DNA from: Candolleomyces eurysporus
Taxonomy: Eukaryota; Basidiomycota; Agaricomycetes; Agaricales; Psathyrellaceae
Assembly: GCA_027579435.1 (NCBI GenBank)
Contig: JANBPK010000921.1
Span: forward strand, 62,001 to 126,000
Length of the DNA: 64,000 nucleotides
Reading direction: 5' to 3'
Made by a program: the position numbers and the translations under genes. This document shows, in pieces, positions 48,740-59,194 of the stretch. The notes beneath the pieces were generated by a model, which saw only the letters and a list, made by a program, of their open reading frames with translations, ran no database searches and had not been told where the DNA came from. The first letter of the stretch is position 1, and each line of letters opens with the position of its first letter.

Positions 48740-49331
48740 GCTGAGAATGAGAGCACGCGAGAGGAGGCAGTTCCAATCCTCCGATATATAAATGAAGTCT
48801 GGCCCTCGGGTTTTTATCCACCGCCTGACAGGAGTCGCCCAAACGTGGGCTGATGTACGTCTACCTCAAGTTCTTGACACAGCCCAATCTGAAGAAGAAA
48901 AAGGCGTTCGGCGACCAAAACTGAAAGTAAACTGTCAATGAGAAGATCATATGGACAATCCCAGAATACTGGGACCGACGTTGATCTCACCATTTTTCCC
49001 TTTGAGGGGTGTGTGGACCCACCTCGGCCATGTCGCTGCAACGCGACGGTTTCTGTGGTTCATACAGTGAAACCTTCGATTCAGTAGTAGATAAGAGGCG
49101 ATCAGTGAGAAGCAAACGCTGCGCCAGCAAAAAGTAGGCGGTCATGGAGTAGAGCGCATTGAACATTCTTAACCCTTGTCAAAGGCATTTGAGAGGCCGT
49201 TCGCGCGGCCCGGCCTTAAAGTAGGGCGCGGGTTTGCTAGACGCACGAGTGTCAAACGGCCATTCAGCCACCATCTATCGACAAAGTCAAGACGCCTTAC
49301 TACATGACTCAAGGACCCTGCGACTGGAGCT
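48740..49331 (-). promoter_or_regulatory. Conserved upstream region of P450 copy B
   Basis: Non-coding gap between copy B and the P450 relic. Large parts match the upstream region of copy A, and the segment near 49230-49330 matches 61460-61520 in inverted orientation. Confidence 0.45.
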
Positions 49332-50346
49332 TCATTGGGACCAAGGCTCTCCCTTGTCCGTCGGGACTATGAGAGCATCAGTTGCGAAGATGGACGCTGC
49401 CCATAAGCAACAGTGCGTCGTTGCTGAAATAGCGCCCGTGACAGATTCTGGAGTGGGAATCCTGTAAATCCCGGTCTCCAACGAATATGAAGGCGTGCCG
49501 AAGGCCGCGCCCAAAGCAGTGGCTTCGGCGTCTAGGATAGATAGGTCTATCTGCCTGTCTTTGAGGTCCCGTTCAGTGACTATCTCGAAGGGCCTGTCGA
49601 GAACATTTGGGTTGTGCATCATGTCCTTATGGTCATCGTCACTTTGCTATTGGTAACAATTGAAAGCATAGCCATTGGTGCTCACCGATTATTTTGAAGG
49701 TCCCTTTAGGAATGAAAAGGCCATTTTACCCGTCAGGGTCAAAGTTGGGGTGGGATATGCATACAAATCATGATCCAACGGAGTGAATAAATAATTCGAC
49801 CAAGGGGAAACGGACCCCTCTGATAACTCCAGGAGGAGCAACGGTGAATCTTCTACCAACGTCCTTGACTATAGCATGGTCGTAGGGCAAATCCTGAATG
49901 AGTAGCTGGCAACCGATCCAGACAGCAGAGTCGATTTCCGCTTGACCCTTGCTTTGTAGCTCCGGATAGCTAGCAAGTACGTATAGAAGTGCCAAACCAA
50001 GGTTAGCAGTGGTCGGCGCCCGGCTGTGAAAGTCCTTAGTACAGACATAAAATCTCGTTCCGCGTTCCGACACAGAGAACACCACCTACGCTATGCCGTA
50101 CACGTTCCGTGCTATACTCCTCGGCGCGGTTTACGTCACTGTCTTCTAGCAGGTTTTCGATAAGGTCCGCATTCCATTCACCTGGGTAGTGTCTCGCGAG
50201 GCCAAGGGCGAGAGAAATATACGGGAGTCATGTTCCGCCTTTTCAAGATGGCGGATAACAGAGGTCTTGGAGCTGATCCGAGCTAGATTCTCTCGAATCC
50301 GGCGCCAGGAAACCAAGGGGTAGATGTCTGAGGAAAGGGAAAACAT
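49332..50346 (-). pseudogene. Decayed P450 (copy C)
   Basis: Recognisable P450 pieces on the minus strand: LALLYVLASYPELQSKGQAE (I-helix end), HAIVKDVGRRF (ExxR changed to DVGR) and NPNVLDRPFEIVTERDLKD (PERF region). The haem segment has RICHGRYFSNDALLLM, where the CPG of working copies has become CHG, and then the frame shifts. The 5' half is absent or unrecognisable. It lies directly upstream of copy B and is similar to the relic before copy D, so relic and gene were probably once a tandem pair. Confidence 0.8.
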
Positions 50347-50695
50347 TCACGAGAAACCGGCCTAAGAAAAACCCAACATCAGGCTCCGTTTCGCCGAACA
50401 ACATACAGCCAAATAACGTCAATTAGCGGCAACTACTAGTCTCCAAATGCCAAGTCGCTACTACGCCAGAGAATGTCTCACCCAAGCCGAGCTCGCATGA
50501 CCCATGGGAGAGTTTCTGTGCCTTCGTCAAGTGGACATTCCATAGAAGCTAAAATACAGAGTTCCTGGATTACAATTTGCGGTGCGTAAATATATATATC
50601 ATGCTAAGGGGGTAAGAAAGCTATGACAGTTGGGTAAATAACATTCGTAAAGAGCTATGCATCCATTTCGTGAGGTATCGTAGCGCCAGCGCTCT
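50347..50695. other. Short gap, nothing recognised
   Basis: About 350 bases between the P450 relic and the F-box gene. A short stretch near 50400 (CAGCCAAATAACG..AA) resembles 42420-42440, suggesting another edge of the duplicated block. Confidence 0.4.
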
Positions 50696-52045
50696 TCAAG
50701 TTTCCATTCCATTAAGAGAAAAAAATCCTTCAAGGTAAAGTCTGAGTTCCTTGACCGAGGACCCCCGAACAAGACTTTCTACCACGTCTTTCGGGCACCC
50801 GCTGACCCCATATTCCGGGCTCTCCTCGGGGACGGTAAGTCGAAGCTCTGCCAAGGAAGGAAGTTCGAGCCTCTCGAGGATTATGCCCATGGCGCTGCCA
50901 GTCAGGCCTATAACCTCAATTGTGCGCAATCTTTCCATCCGTAGTGGGGATCCAAACGGTGGGTTATCGTTGGCCCGCAAAATATGGAGGCGAGTATGCT
51001 CGAGGTTTGGACACCGCCGCAAAACCGCCAGATGGGAATCAGCATCTGCCCAACAACGGGATGATAGATGGGTGAGCTGGCTCCAAGGAAGAGAAAGCGG
51101 GGTGGGGTCCAAGGGTGCCGTGAGCAGAGATATTGTCCTGAGGTTGGGTGCAGAGGCGCTGGTAATATGTAGGTGCCTGATAGCGCAATTGGAACTAAAT
51201 TCGAGGGAGTGAAGAAGAGGGATGGATGATGTTAGAATGATATGCAAGAGGAAACTATCGGCGACGTTCAAGCGAAGGCGTTGCCATCGCTCCGAACACC
51301 CAAGTAGTATTTGAAGGAAAGCGAGTTCGTTGTGGGAGGGTTTTCGATCGGACGAGCCGTGAGGGAGAGATATATCTATGGAGAGTGGTAGAGAGCCCGA
51401 TCGCTGGAGCCATTCTTGTAGAAAGCGATAGTTAGGGCGTTTCCTCCAATTGCATGATATTGCCAATGAGTTCCAAAGGCTCGGGGTGGACAACGCAATG
51501 GTCCTCCAAAACCGAGAAACTCTGCATAGTACTAGAGGTGTGCTGTTGGGATGAGGACATATGTATTCCCCATCATTTGGTAGACAGAAACCAAAGATGG
51601 TGGACCATATTTCCGGGGGAAGGTGATACTGAGGGGATATAGATGCCCTCAGCCTGGCTAGCTCGCTTGTGACCGCCTCCCTCTTCGACTTGACGCGGTT
51701 TAGAAGGTGCTTTAACCGGGACATCTCTACGCCAAAGGCCTCAATGTTGTTGGCGAGGGCCGCTTTGAACATTACCCTCGGTTGAACAACGGCGAATCGC
51801 GCCTTCCGGAGAAGTGATGATGCTCGCGTTGGGAGCTTTGGATTCCGTGGTTGCATGAGGGCTTCAAGGGACTTGTGGAGATCAGCCCCTTCTTTGTCGA
51901 GGTCGTCGATGGACCTTTGAAGCTCCAGTTCAAAGTCGCCAGTGGTCTGTTCATCATACGCCAGCGTGTTCTTCCAAGCAAGAATGATTAGGTTATCGCT
52001 CGTCGTGATGGACAAGAACTCACCACCATTGACATGATGTTGCAT
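50696..52045 (-). CDS. F-box domain protein (single exon)
   Basis: Probable substrate adaptor of an SCF ubiquitin ligase. One uninterrupted frame of 449 residues, start ATG at 52043-52045, stop at 50696-50698. After a helical N-terminus containing ELQRSIDDLDKEGADLHKSL and SELARLRASI, the F-box reads YHLPPEIWSTIFGFCLP and LCRVSRFWRTIALSTPSLWN, the usual Agaricomycete form. The rest is LRR-like without canonical repeats. Such genes exist in very large, fast-evolving families in these fungi. No intron, unlike most neighbours. Confidence 0.85.
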   Translation of the reverse strand: MQHHVNGGEFLSITTSDNLIILAWKNTLAYDEQTTGDFELELQRSIDDLDKEGADLHKSLEALMQPRNPKLPTRASSLLRKARFAVVQPRVMFKAALANNIEAFGVEMSRLKHLLNRVKSKREAVTSELARLRASISPQYHLPPEIWSTIFGFCLPNDGEYICPHPNSTPLVLCRVSRFWRTIALSTPSLWNSLAISCNWRKRPNYRFLQEWLQRSGSLPLSIDISLPHGSSDRKPSHNELAFLQILLGCSERWQRLRLNVADSFLLHIILTSSIPLLHSLEFSSNCAIRHLHITSASAPNLRTISLLTAPLDPTPLSLPWSQLTHLSSRCWADADSHLAVLRRCPNLEHTRLHILRANDNPPFGSPLRMERLRTIEVIGLTGSAMGIILERLELPSLAELRLTVPEESPEYGVSGCPKDVVESLVRGSSVKELRLYLEGFFSLNGMET

Positions 52046-52576
52046 CCTACATTCGTTGCCATTCGGTCGCCTGCGAGGGAGGTGGATAGTGGGAGATCAA
52101 AGGAGGTCAACTGCCATTGCGATTTGTAGGTCACAAAACAGAGGCGGGGTTGACGATCGGAAGTGCCTTTCGATCACCATCAAAGCCCCAGAACAAACGG
52201 GCCGTCCGGACTGACGGTGGCGGTGGTTGTAATGCAGCACGAACGCGTTTCAGTCTTGTTCTCCTGACAGCCCTGACGTAGACAAGCAACTCTCCTGAGG
52301 CCGGAGCAACACAATCTGCCGTCGCTGATCAGCACCAGGTGGGTCAAATTTTCATGACCTATACAAGATGAAACACTTGTATCATCAACATACATTTCTA
52401 TTGAAAGAAGGCTTTTTTGCGCTTCTGGATGATTTGCTTTTTCAAGCACTATCTTCTCTCTGATTTTCACAGCCAGTTTCGCTCTCTGTAACAATTTGAC
52501 TGACTGGATTTAAAACGGTTTCAGCAGGTTTGTACAGTCGGCTTTACAGACCTATTTTGCGGTACCCCCCGGTCAT

Positions 52577-53860
52577 CTACGCTCGCTTCTGCTTCAAACC
52601 CCACCGCCCCCACGTCGCGCTGGAAGTCAGATCCGATAGGTACAACCCCCATGAAATTGCATAATGATCCAACAGAAGATCCAGTTCCTCCGTCTCATCG
52701 AGAAGTTCGAGCTTCGAAATCCTGCGGGAACGTCAGGTTGCTGGGGCCTGCGTAGATCAAAGCCAGCTCACCGATTGAGTTCAGATTCCTCCACGTACGC
52801 CCGTCTTATCTCTTTCAGAGTGAGCGCCCGTGCTGCTGTAAACCCTACGCCCGTCAGCCGTTCGGAGAGGCTTTCCAGTGTGTTGAAAGGTTCTGCGCCT
52901 GGAAGGGTGACATTCCTTGCCTTGCACCATGTCAGAATGCCTTCGAGAAGTTGAAGAGCTAGCTTCTCACTCTCAAATTCGTGACCATCACTTTTCCAAA
53001 TGAATCCTGAAGGTTGAACATCTCATAGATCACACAACCCAGAATGCCACCACCTTCTCTAGCATAATTGACGAACCATTGGAGCAACTGCGATGATCCT
53101 TCCGGGGACATGTATGCGAGAACGCATTCAAAGATAATCAATGTCGGTAGAGATGGCGACAATGTGGCTTCTCCCTCTGCAGAATCCTTCGCTGTCAAAG
53201 CAGGCTCCAAGGCTTCCGATGGTGGTTTCCTGAGATCTCCAGGAAGGAGATGGTATTTGGTCGATTGCAACCCAGTCCCGCCACCCACTGAGTATCGGAT
53301 CAGCGAGACCCAGTCAGAGACTCAAAAGTTGACACCTCACCTACTTGAATTTTGGATGGGTCACCGAGCAAGGCGTTCATTTCCTTACTCTTTCTGATAG
53401 CCATAGCCTTCTTAGATGTAACCTCCGGGAAGTCCACCTCAATATATGCTGCGAGGTCGTCCTTAAACTGGCCAGTCTAACTGGCACGATTTCATCAGGT
53501 CTCTCATATCTCAAATTCGACAGTCAAGGTGCCTGTGCGAGTACTGACCTCGATCCTCCAAAACCGGGTATCGCTTCCCGCCCCTAGACTAACAATCTGA
53601 GCTTTCTGGCCAGACTGCCTCGCTAGCTGAAGCCACTCTTCCACCAACATGTCAATCCCTTGAGACCTCACATAGGTGCCAATGTTAATCAGGGGTGGCC
53701 TGGCCGGCTGGAGGTGCGCGCGCGGAACGACAGTCTTCACAAATTGGTCCTGGAGGTATCCCTTTTTCACTGCGGATAATCTTGCGAGGGCGGCATCGTT
53801 ATCTGTAGACCGAATAGGGGCGTCGGGGTCAGCAGATTGATTCTGATTTGGAGGAAACAT
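52577..53860 (-). CDS. PPM1: Leucine carboxyl methyltransferase 1 (PP2A methyltransferase)
   Basis: Uses S-adenosylmethionine to methylate the C-terminal Leu of the PP2A catalytic subunit. Start ATG at 53858-53860. Motifs are YLQDQFVKTVVPRA, PPLINIGTYVRSQGID and AQIVSLGAGSDTRFWR (SAM-binding loop); AAYIEVDFPEV with KAMAIRKSKEMN; then TLIIFECVLAYMSPEGSSQL and GCVIYEMFNLQDSFG. The C-terminus is made by a final intron giving ISKLELLDETEELDLLLDHY and AISWGLYLSDL, stop at 52577-52579. About five exons. Starts 99 bases from the tRNA on the other strand. Confidence 0.93.
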
Positions 53861-53959
53861 TGGATGTCGAGAAAGAGTAGACGCCGTCCTGATTCAGTGA
53901 GCGGATAAGATGTGCAGTGGCCGGCGGTCCGGACGGTGATGGACTCGGACGAAATACAT

Positions 53960-54066
53960 GGCAAGATGGCCGAGCGGTTAAGGCGTGCGACTCAAGCCCA
54001 TAAGCTTGCCTGATAACAGGCTTCGCATAACGTAATGTTGCGTGGGTTCAAGTCCCACTCTTGTCA
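53960..54066 (+). tRNA. tRNA-Leu (anticodon CAA) with intron
   Basis: The acceptor stem GGCAAGA pairs with TCTTGTC (one G-U pair). D-arm sequence GCCGAGCGGTTAAGGC; anticodon stem TGCGA/TCGCA with loop CT-CAA-G; anticodon at 53993-53995. A 25-base intron at about 53997-54021 splits the anticodon loop, as is usual for eukaryotic tRNA-Leu(CAA). A long variable arm and the T-arm GTGGGTTCAAGTCCCAC follow. Internal A box (TGGCCGAGCGG) and B box (GGTTCAAGTCC) fit the RNA polymerase III consensus. It decodes UUG. Confidence 0.93.
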
Positions 54067-54074
54067 TTTTTTTT
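54067..54074 (+). terminator. RNA polymerase III terminator of tRNA-Leu
   Basis: Eight T residues directly after the tRNA discriminator base, the usual Pol III stop. Confidence 0.8.
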
Positions 54075-54217
54075 AGACCTTGTACCACTCTCGTTCATCG
54101 ACTCGGCTCATATATAGTCGTATTAGTGGAATAGATATGTCAGTAAAGATATCAGATCTTAAGAAAGAAAAAAGGNAGAGAGAGAGATACGCAGAATACA
54201 CACGCTGTTAGTAATGT

Positions 54218-57200
54218 TTAATAAATCCCGACGTCTACCGAGACGTTATACGACCATGCTCTATCCTCATAAGCCTTCAAAAAAGCATACCCCTTTGCCG
54301 CTTCCTCATTGGCAAAAATAGAAACTGACGGACAAAGTAGTTGTGCTGAGGTCACCAATATGCACAACGTCTTCGCCCTGCTTATCGCAACATTTAACCG
54401 ACGCCGACCGAGGAGGAATCCAAGGTCTGCTGAATGACCATCAGGGAGCGAGAAGAGGCATATCACGAACGACGCTTCGGAGCCTGAGGTGAGGTTGAAA
54501 CAGAATACGTATCAGTTAACCGCGTCCCGATATTGGAAATTTCAGAATGTCTGCTTACCTTGCAAACGCTCAATAGTATCTACCGTAACATTCCCCCGCT
54601 TCTTCCCTTCAGGGCCTTCACTAACGAACAAATTTTCAAAATCTTTCTCGAGTGCCTCCGAGGACCCCTTTATGCGCGCCAATGCCGTTTTCACCGCTTC
54701 ACGTTGAACGCGGTGAGGAGTGGCCACGAAGATATCATCCTCCGGACAGCAAAATTGAATAGCAGCAACTAACGATGCGGCTAATGCAGCTTCACCGTGG
54801 ACATGCGTCTCGTAGCCAAACTGGGCAGCGCCTGAAGACTTGGTCTTCAGTCGAATCAGAGACAAGGATATTGGCTGGTGGCTTAAATCCAGACCAGCGG
54901 TGGATGCCAACTCGCCTGTGATAGGCACGTCTTTCTGATACTTCGGAGGTTCCAGGGTTGACTGAGGTTCGCGGAGCATAACCTCTGAGAGACTCTGGAT
55001 GAATGTTCGCGCCTGAAAAAATGTGCTTGCGTCGTTTCCAAACTCGAAATTTGGGCTGTCCATTTGTTGAACCTGGCTCAAACTGAGAGCTAGTTTACGC
55101 GATTGGACCTTCTGGGGTTTGAACCGGCGAGCGTATATTGTGGAGACAAATTCCCCAAGGTCAGGATTCAATCTATTCGCGCGATGAGTTCAGGGATAAA
55201 AGAGACGCAATGAGAGAGAATACGGATAGTTACCTGAAATTCTCTGTGAGTTGGATGACCGTATTTTGGCTCGACTCCAGCGTATCCTCATCTGGTTGGG
55301 AAGTGTATGGCAGGACTGGCCCTTCCTTCTGTGAAAACATGACACAGTCCAAAACCGAGCCGAAGAGCGCTGAAGTTTTCAGACGGGGATAACTACCACT
55401 GAAGATGGGAGCAAGCTGCTCGGAATCACCAGCAATAATGATTCGCCCTGTTGGTGCGAGATTCCTCAAAACTAAAGAAATGGAGGCCAGCGCGATTTGA
55501 CCGGCTTCGTCTGCAATCACTGCGTCCACTTGGATGTTGTGGGTTTTGCTAAAATTGTATAGCTAGGGGGTGCATGTTGGCCAACTGCTGATTGTCACTT
55601 GAAGAATATACTGACCTGGTATAGCGTTCCTGCGTAGACGTATGTTTTACCCTTTGAAGGAGCTGGATGATCGGTGCCTTTCAAGACCCTTTCTATGCAG
55701 ACATGCTCCAACCACTCTTTTGGGAGGGAATCGATGGACTTGTAGCATTCGATAAGGCGTTCGAGTTTGCTTTGGCATGCATCAATGGCGGCGTGTGTCA
55801 TTGCTGTAATGAAAATGATTTGAGGTTCTCTGTCTTCCAGTTTCCATTGCACTTCCAACAGCCGGAGCACGGATAATGCAATAGTGTGCGTTTTCCCGGT
55901 ACCTAGACATGACTTCAGCGCCTGTGATTGAAAGATCGAAAGAGACGCGACCTGCCTGGTGGCCCCCATATGACAGCGAGCCGATTGGCCAGTAGCCTTT
56001 GCGTGGCTCGATGCTGAGACGTTTTGAGCAGCAAATTGCTGGCGGCTGCAACGTCCAAATTCCTCAAGTTTCGGAAGAGCTTCTGCGTCGCCTCTTCGAT
56101 CTTGAGGCACTCTTTAGCAAGTGGCACTCGACCAAACGACTTCGGGTCCATGAGCAATTGCAGAAATGGCACCCCTCGAGGGTCTTTGTCGTTTTCCATG
56201 CTCTCTCCTTCCGCCGTATTTGCCGAGCTTTCCCAAAGCAAATCCATTTCGAAAAGGCTTGACAGAACCTTGGTTGTGTTGAAGTCAACCAACCGCTGTG
56301 ACAGCCGATAGTGATGCCCTGGCACAAGGACCTGACGGCTCGATGTTCCCCAGGTACGCAATGACACGGTGAGCCGCCCATTGGCAGAGTAAACATTACG
56401 TATGTCGGCCAGGAGGACGTTCTCTTGCACTTTCTGGTGCTGCAATTCCCAATTCGCTTTCGTCCATCTGTTCAAAGGGATGACCAGTCCAGAAACGGCA
56501 AGGTCGTTGAACAGTGCTTCCACGGGAATTTCGGCTTCCGAGCGAGTGTCTTCGACGAGGAGCTTGTCGAAGAATGACATCTCTTTGTCTGAAGTCGGAA
56601 TATCGACTGTTCCGGATACGACCTTGAATGTGTGTTCCACTCCTCGCACCCCGGAAGCCATTCCTTGGTACTGAAGGACTGGAGCGTCAGGGCAACTGTC
56701 CTTTCTGCTGGACCAGAGCTCGTTCAGCTTGGACAGCACTTCGAACTAGGGACATTGATTAAGATGAGATAAGTGAGGTGATGGAGAACGTACTTGCTGC
56801 ATGAAAAACAGCTTACTCAAGTCTTCTTGTCGACAGATATCCATGAAATCCGTCGAGAGTTTCTTTGCAGTGTTGATCAGCAAGTTCTGGCCTCCAGATT
56901 GGACACGGTCCCTCACTGCGGTCAGAACCGCGTTGATGACTGTATTCCGTGCGGTCAGTGTCTCGCCCAACATTTCACGTTTCTCGCTGGAGTCGGTCTT
57001 GAGAGCTTTGAGGATCGTTTCATCTGTCGGGGCTGAAAATTCCCGCTGATGTTCTTCTAACAGGACCGCTGCACATTCGGCAAGATCCCAATAACCAGCG
57101 ACTGGAAGGGCAACCATTCGCTCGATCTCCTTCTTCAAGACGACGACACGCGGTATCTGGCCAAATTCATACTCCCCATATTGATCGCGAGGCCCGATAT

Positions 57201-58936
57201 TTTGCAATTTTTCGAGCTCTTGAATGACCCGGGCACGAAGCTCGGGAACTGTACCATGAGTCGGTAAGCCCATGCGCTCAAGGCAGGCTTGATATTCAGC
57301 TTTGACTCGCCGACCTTTCGTCAGAAAGGCCAGGAGAGATCCAGAAAGGACGAGGGGTTGAAACGACGTCTGCAGGAGAGATGCCCCTTGAGCAAGCGCT
57401 CCAATACAAGCTCTGATGTCGGTTTGATTAGCGTCACCAAGGAGAGCCTCCTGAATTAGATGGCTTTGTAGAAGCGACTGCTCGGTGGATGACCAGACAT
57501 AGAACTGGACCGTTGGACCTCCTTCCCGGCTTGATGTGAGTTCACGGAGGATGACGGCCAAGGTGGGAACGAGTCGGCGGCCATCACCACTGTAGGACCT
57601 CGATGTTGGGGTGGTTGAATGCTCAAAGAGCGATACAGTGAAAAATTCAACCTGCGGCTTTGGAGAAGAAGGATCTTGAACGAGGGACAGAACGATGGCA
57701 ATATCTTCACTGGATGGGCAGGTGAAATTGCGGCTAGGGATGATCTATGTGGAATCGAATTCAACATACATATAGAAAGAAATCTCGGCAGGGATCGTAC
57801 CTGAACCGTCACTGTTTTTGCAGCATCGAGCATGGGGCTGGCCATTGTTGGCTCCTTCAAGCTTGAATTTTTGTGAGGGAGCTTCAAGACGCGCCTCCCT
57901 TTTTTCATGAGAACCGGGAACTCCTTCTCCAAGGTCGGCAAGGCTGAAGGCCTTGACACCAACTGACAGAGGTCTTCAATGTCGGAAGAACTGCGCTCAA
58001 ATTGCTCCAGAGTAAAATCGGCGGAATTCAGCAGCTCTTGTAGAGCCCTTGCATCCGTAATTGATATGTTGGGCATGCTTCCGATCCGGCCCTCTTCTAC
58101 CGACGTCGCACGGCATTCCGGGTTGAACTTACAGCCCTGGCACAAGGGATTGAAATGCCAGTCAACGCTTTCGCGCGGCAGGGCGAGTAGTTTAGGTAAC
58201 CGTTCGAACAAAAACCTGTCAAGAGAGGGAGCTAAGAGTGACACTTGCACACATCTTATATCTTCCAAAGACGGTGATGCTATGTTGAAACCTTCGTCTG
58301 GAGGAAGCCACACGCCAGCCTCGCCACTCGGTCGGAAGAACGAGCTATCGAGAAGAGATGTCAAACACAGGGTATAGAAGTATATTTGGACGTGGTGAGA
58401 TGTCTACACACACAGGGTGAGTCGGCTGCTCAAGAGCTTGAGCTAGTACTCGTACCTTGATAGCCGTTGACGCTTTGGCGTCAATCACCTTCCAGGTGAC
58501 TCCGTCGGGACTTCGAACGATTTCAAGTAAATCTGGCTTGCCAATTCCAAAGGTTACAGACGGTGTTTCTGTTTGCTGAAAACGTTGCAGCAGCTGAGCT
58601 TTGGGGGGGGACGAATGTTAAGCCAGAGATGAAGAAACGGTCTCTGTCATCTGCCAGGATATTTTCCATAAGAACATCGGCTTCAAGAGGGGACCCCGGC
58701 ACTTTGAGGAGAAGGTTGGATGAATCCAGCCAAGAGTATAGAGTGGTCTCCCAGTCCAATCCACGCTGGTACTGGGCTTCAGTCAGCGGATTCAAGTTGC
58801 TGCAGGGACCAGCAGGAGCTGTGGGTGTAATCGGCTGGGTATGTTGGTGATACACATTGTGGATGTAGAGGTCGCAGTTCAAGTGGTGGTGGACAGCGAG
58901 ATTTGTCGCAGAGAGCGAGCTGTGTCTTTTGTCCAT
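54218..58936 (-). CDS. RecB-type nuclease fused to SF1 helicase (TM0106/Dna2-like)
   Basis: Large DNA/RNA-processing protein, roughly 1,250-1,350 residues, start ATG at 58934-58936, stop at 54218-54220. The N-terminus SSLSATNLAVHHHLNCDLY resembles the start of TM0106-family RecB nucleases. It is followed by KPDLLEIV and WKVIDAKAST (PD-(D/E)xK catalytic core, near 58450-58540). A later cluster, LCQGCKFNPECR, together with the early Cys gives the four cysteines of an iron-sulfur nuclease like Cas4, AddB and Dna2. The C-terminal helicase has WGPPG|GTGKTHTIA (Walker A, split by an intron near 55905-55960), IADEAGQIALAS (Walker B, UPF1 type), AGDSEQLAPIFSG (motif III) and GRRRLNVAISRAK (motif VI). 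Several introns. Known relatives act in replication or RNA surveillance; this fusion is common in basidiomycetes but its role is unclear. Confidence 0.87.
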
Positions 58937-59194
58937 AAGGGCAGTTCATTTCTTCAAGCGTGAAAGCCATTGACGTTATATAGCGTGGAGTAAAAGTAAA
59001 CAAAGGCGGAAGAGTCAAAGACGCACCGCATTCGGTCATCATTCTGACATTCGTTTTCGTTTCCAACCACGCGCCGCGACAAGTTACATAACTCCGACTC
59101 ATGTCACCGATTCCTGACTCCCCGACGTGAGTTCGTCTTTCCCCATCTCCTAGGAATCGTGGACGGCGACGCGTGCCGTTACTTTTGGGAAACC

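Larger units (their letters stand above)
46380..49335 (-). repeat. Duplicated P450 module, copy 2 (direct)
   Basis: Second copy of the module at 43040-46145, same orientation. Here the P450 relic upstream is longer (see 49332-50346). Both gene and flanks are similar, so the event copied a segment of about 3 kb rather than a transcript. Confidence 0.75.

Noticed and set aside
14326..50346. A single terpene biosynthetic gene cluster joining the drimane-type cyclase with the P450 genes.
   Set aside because: At least 27 kb of housekeeping genes (ILV1, VPS8, COG2, USO1 and others) lie between, so the distance argues against a true cluster; kept only as a hypothesis.
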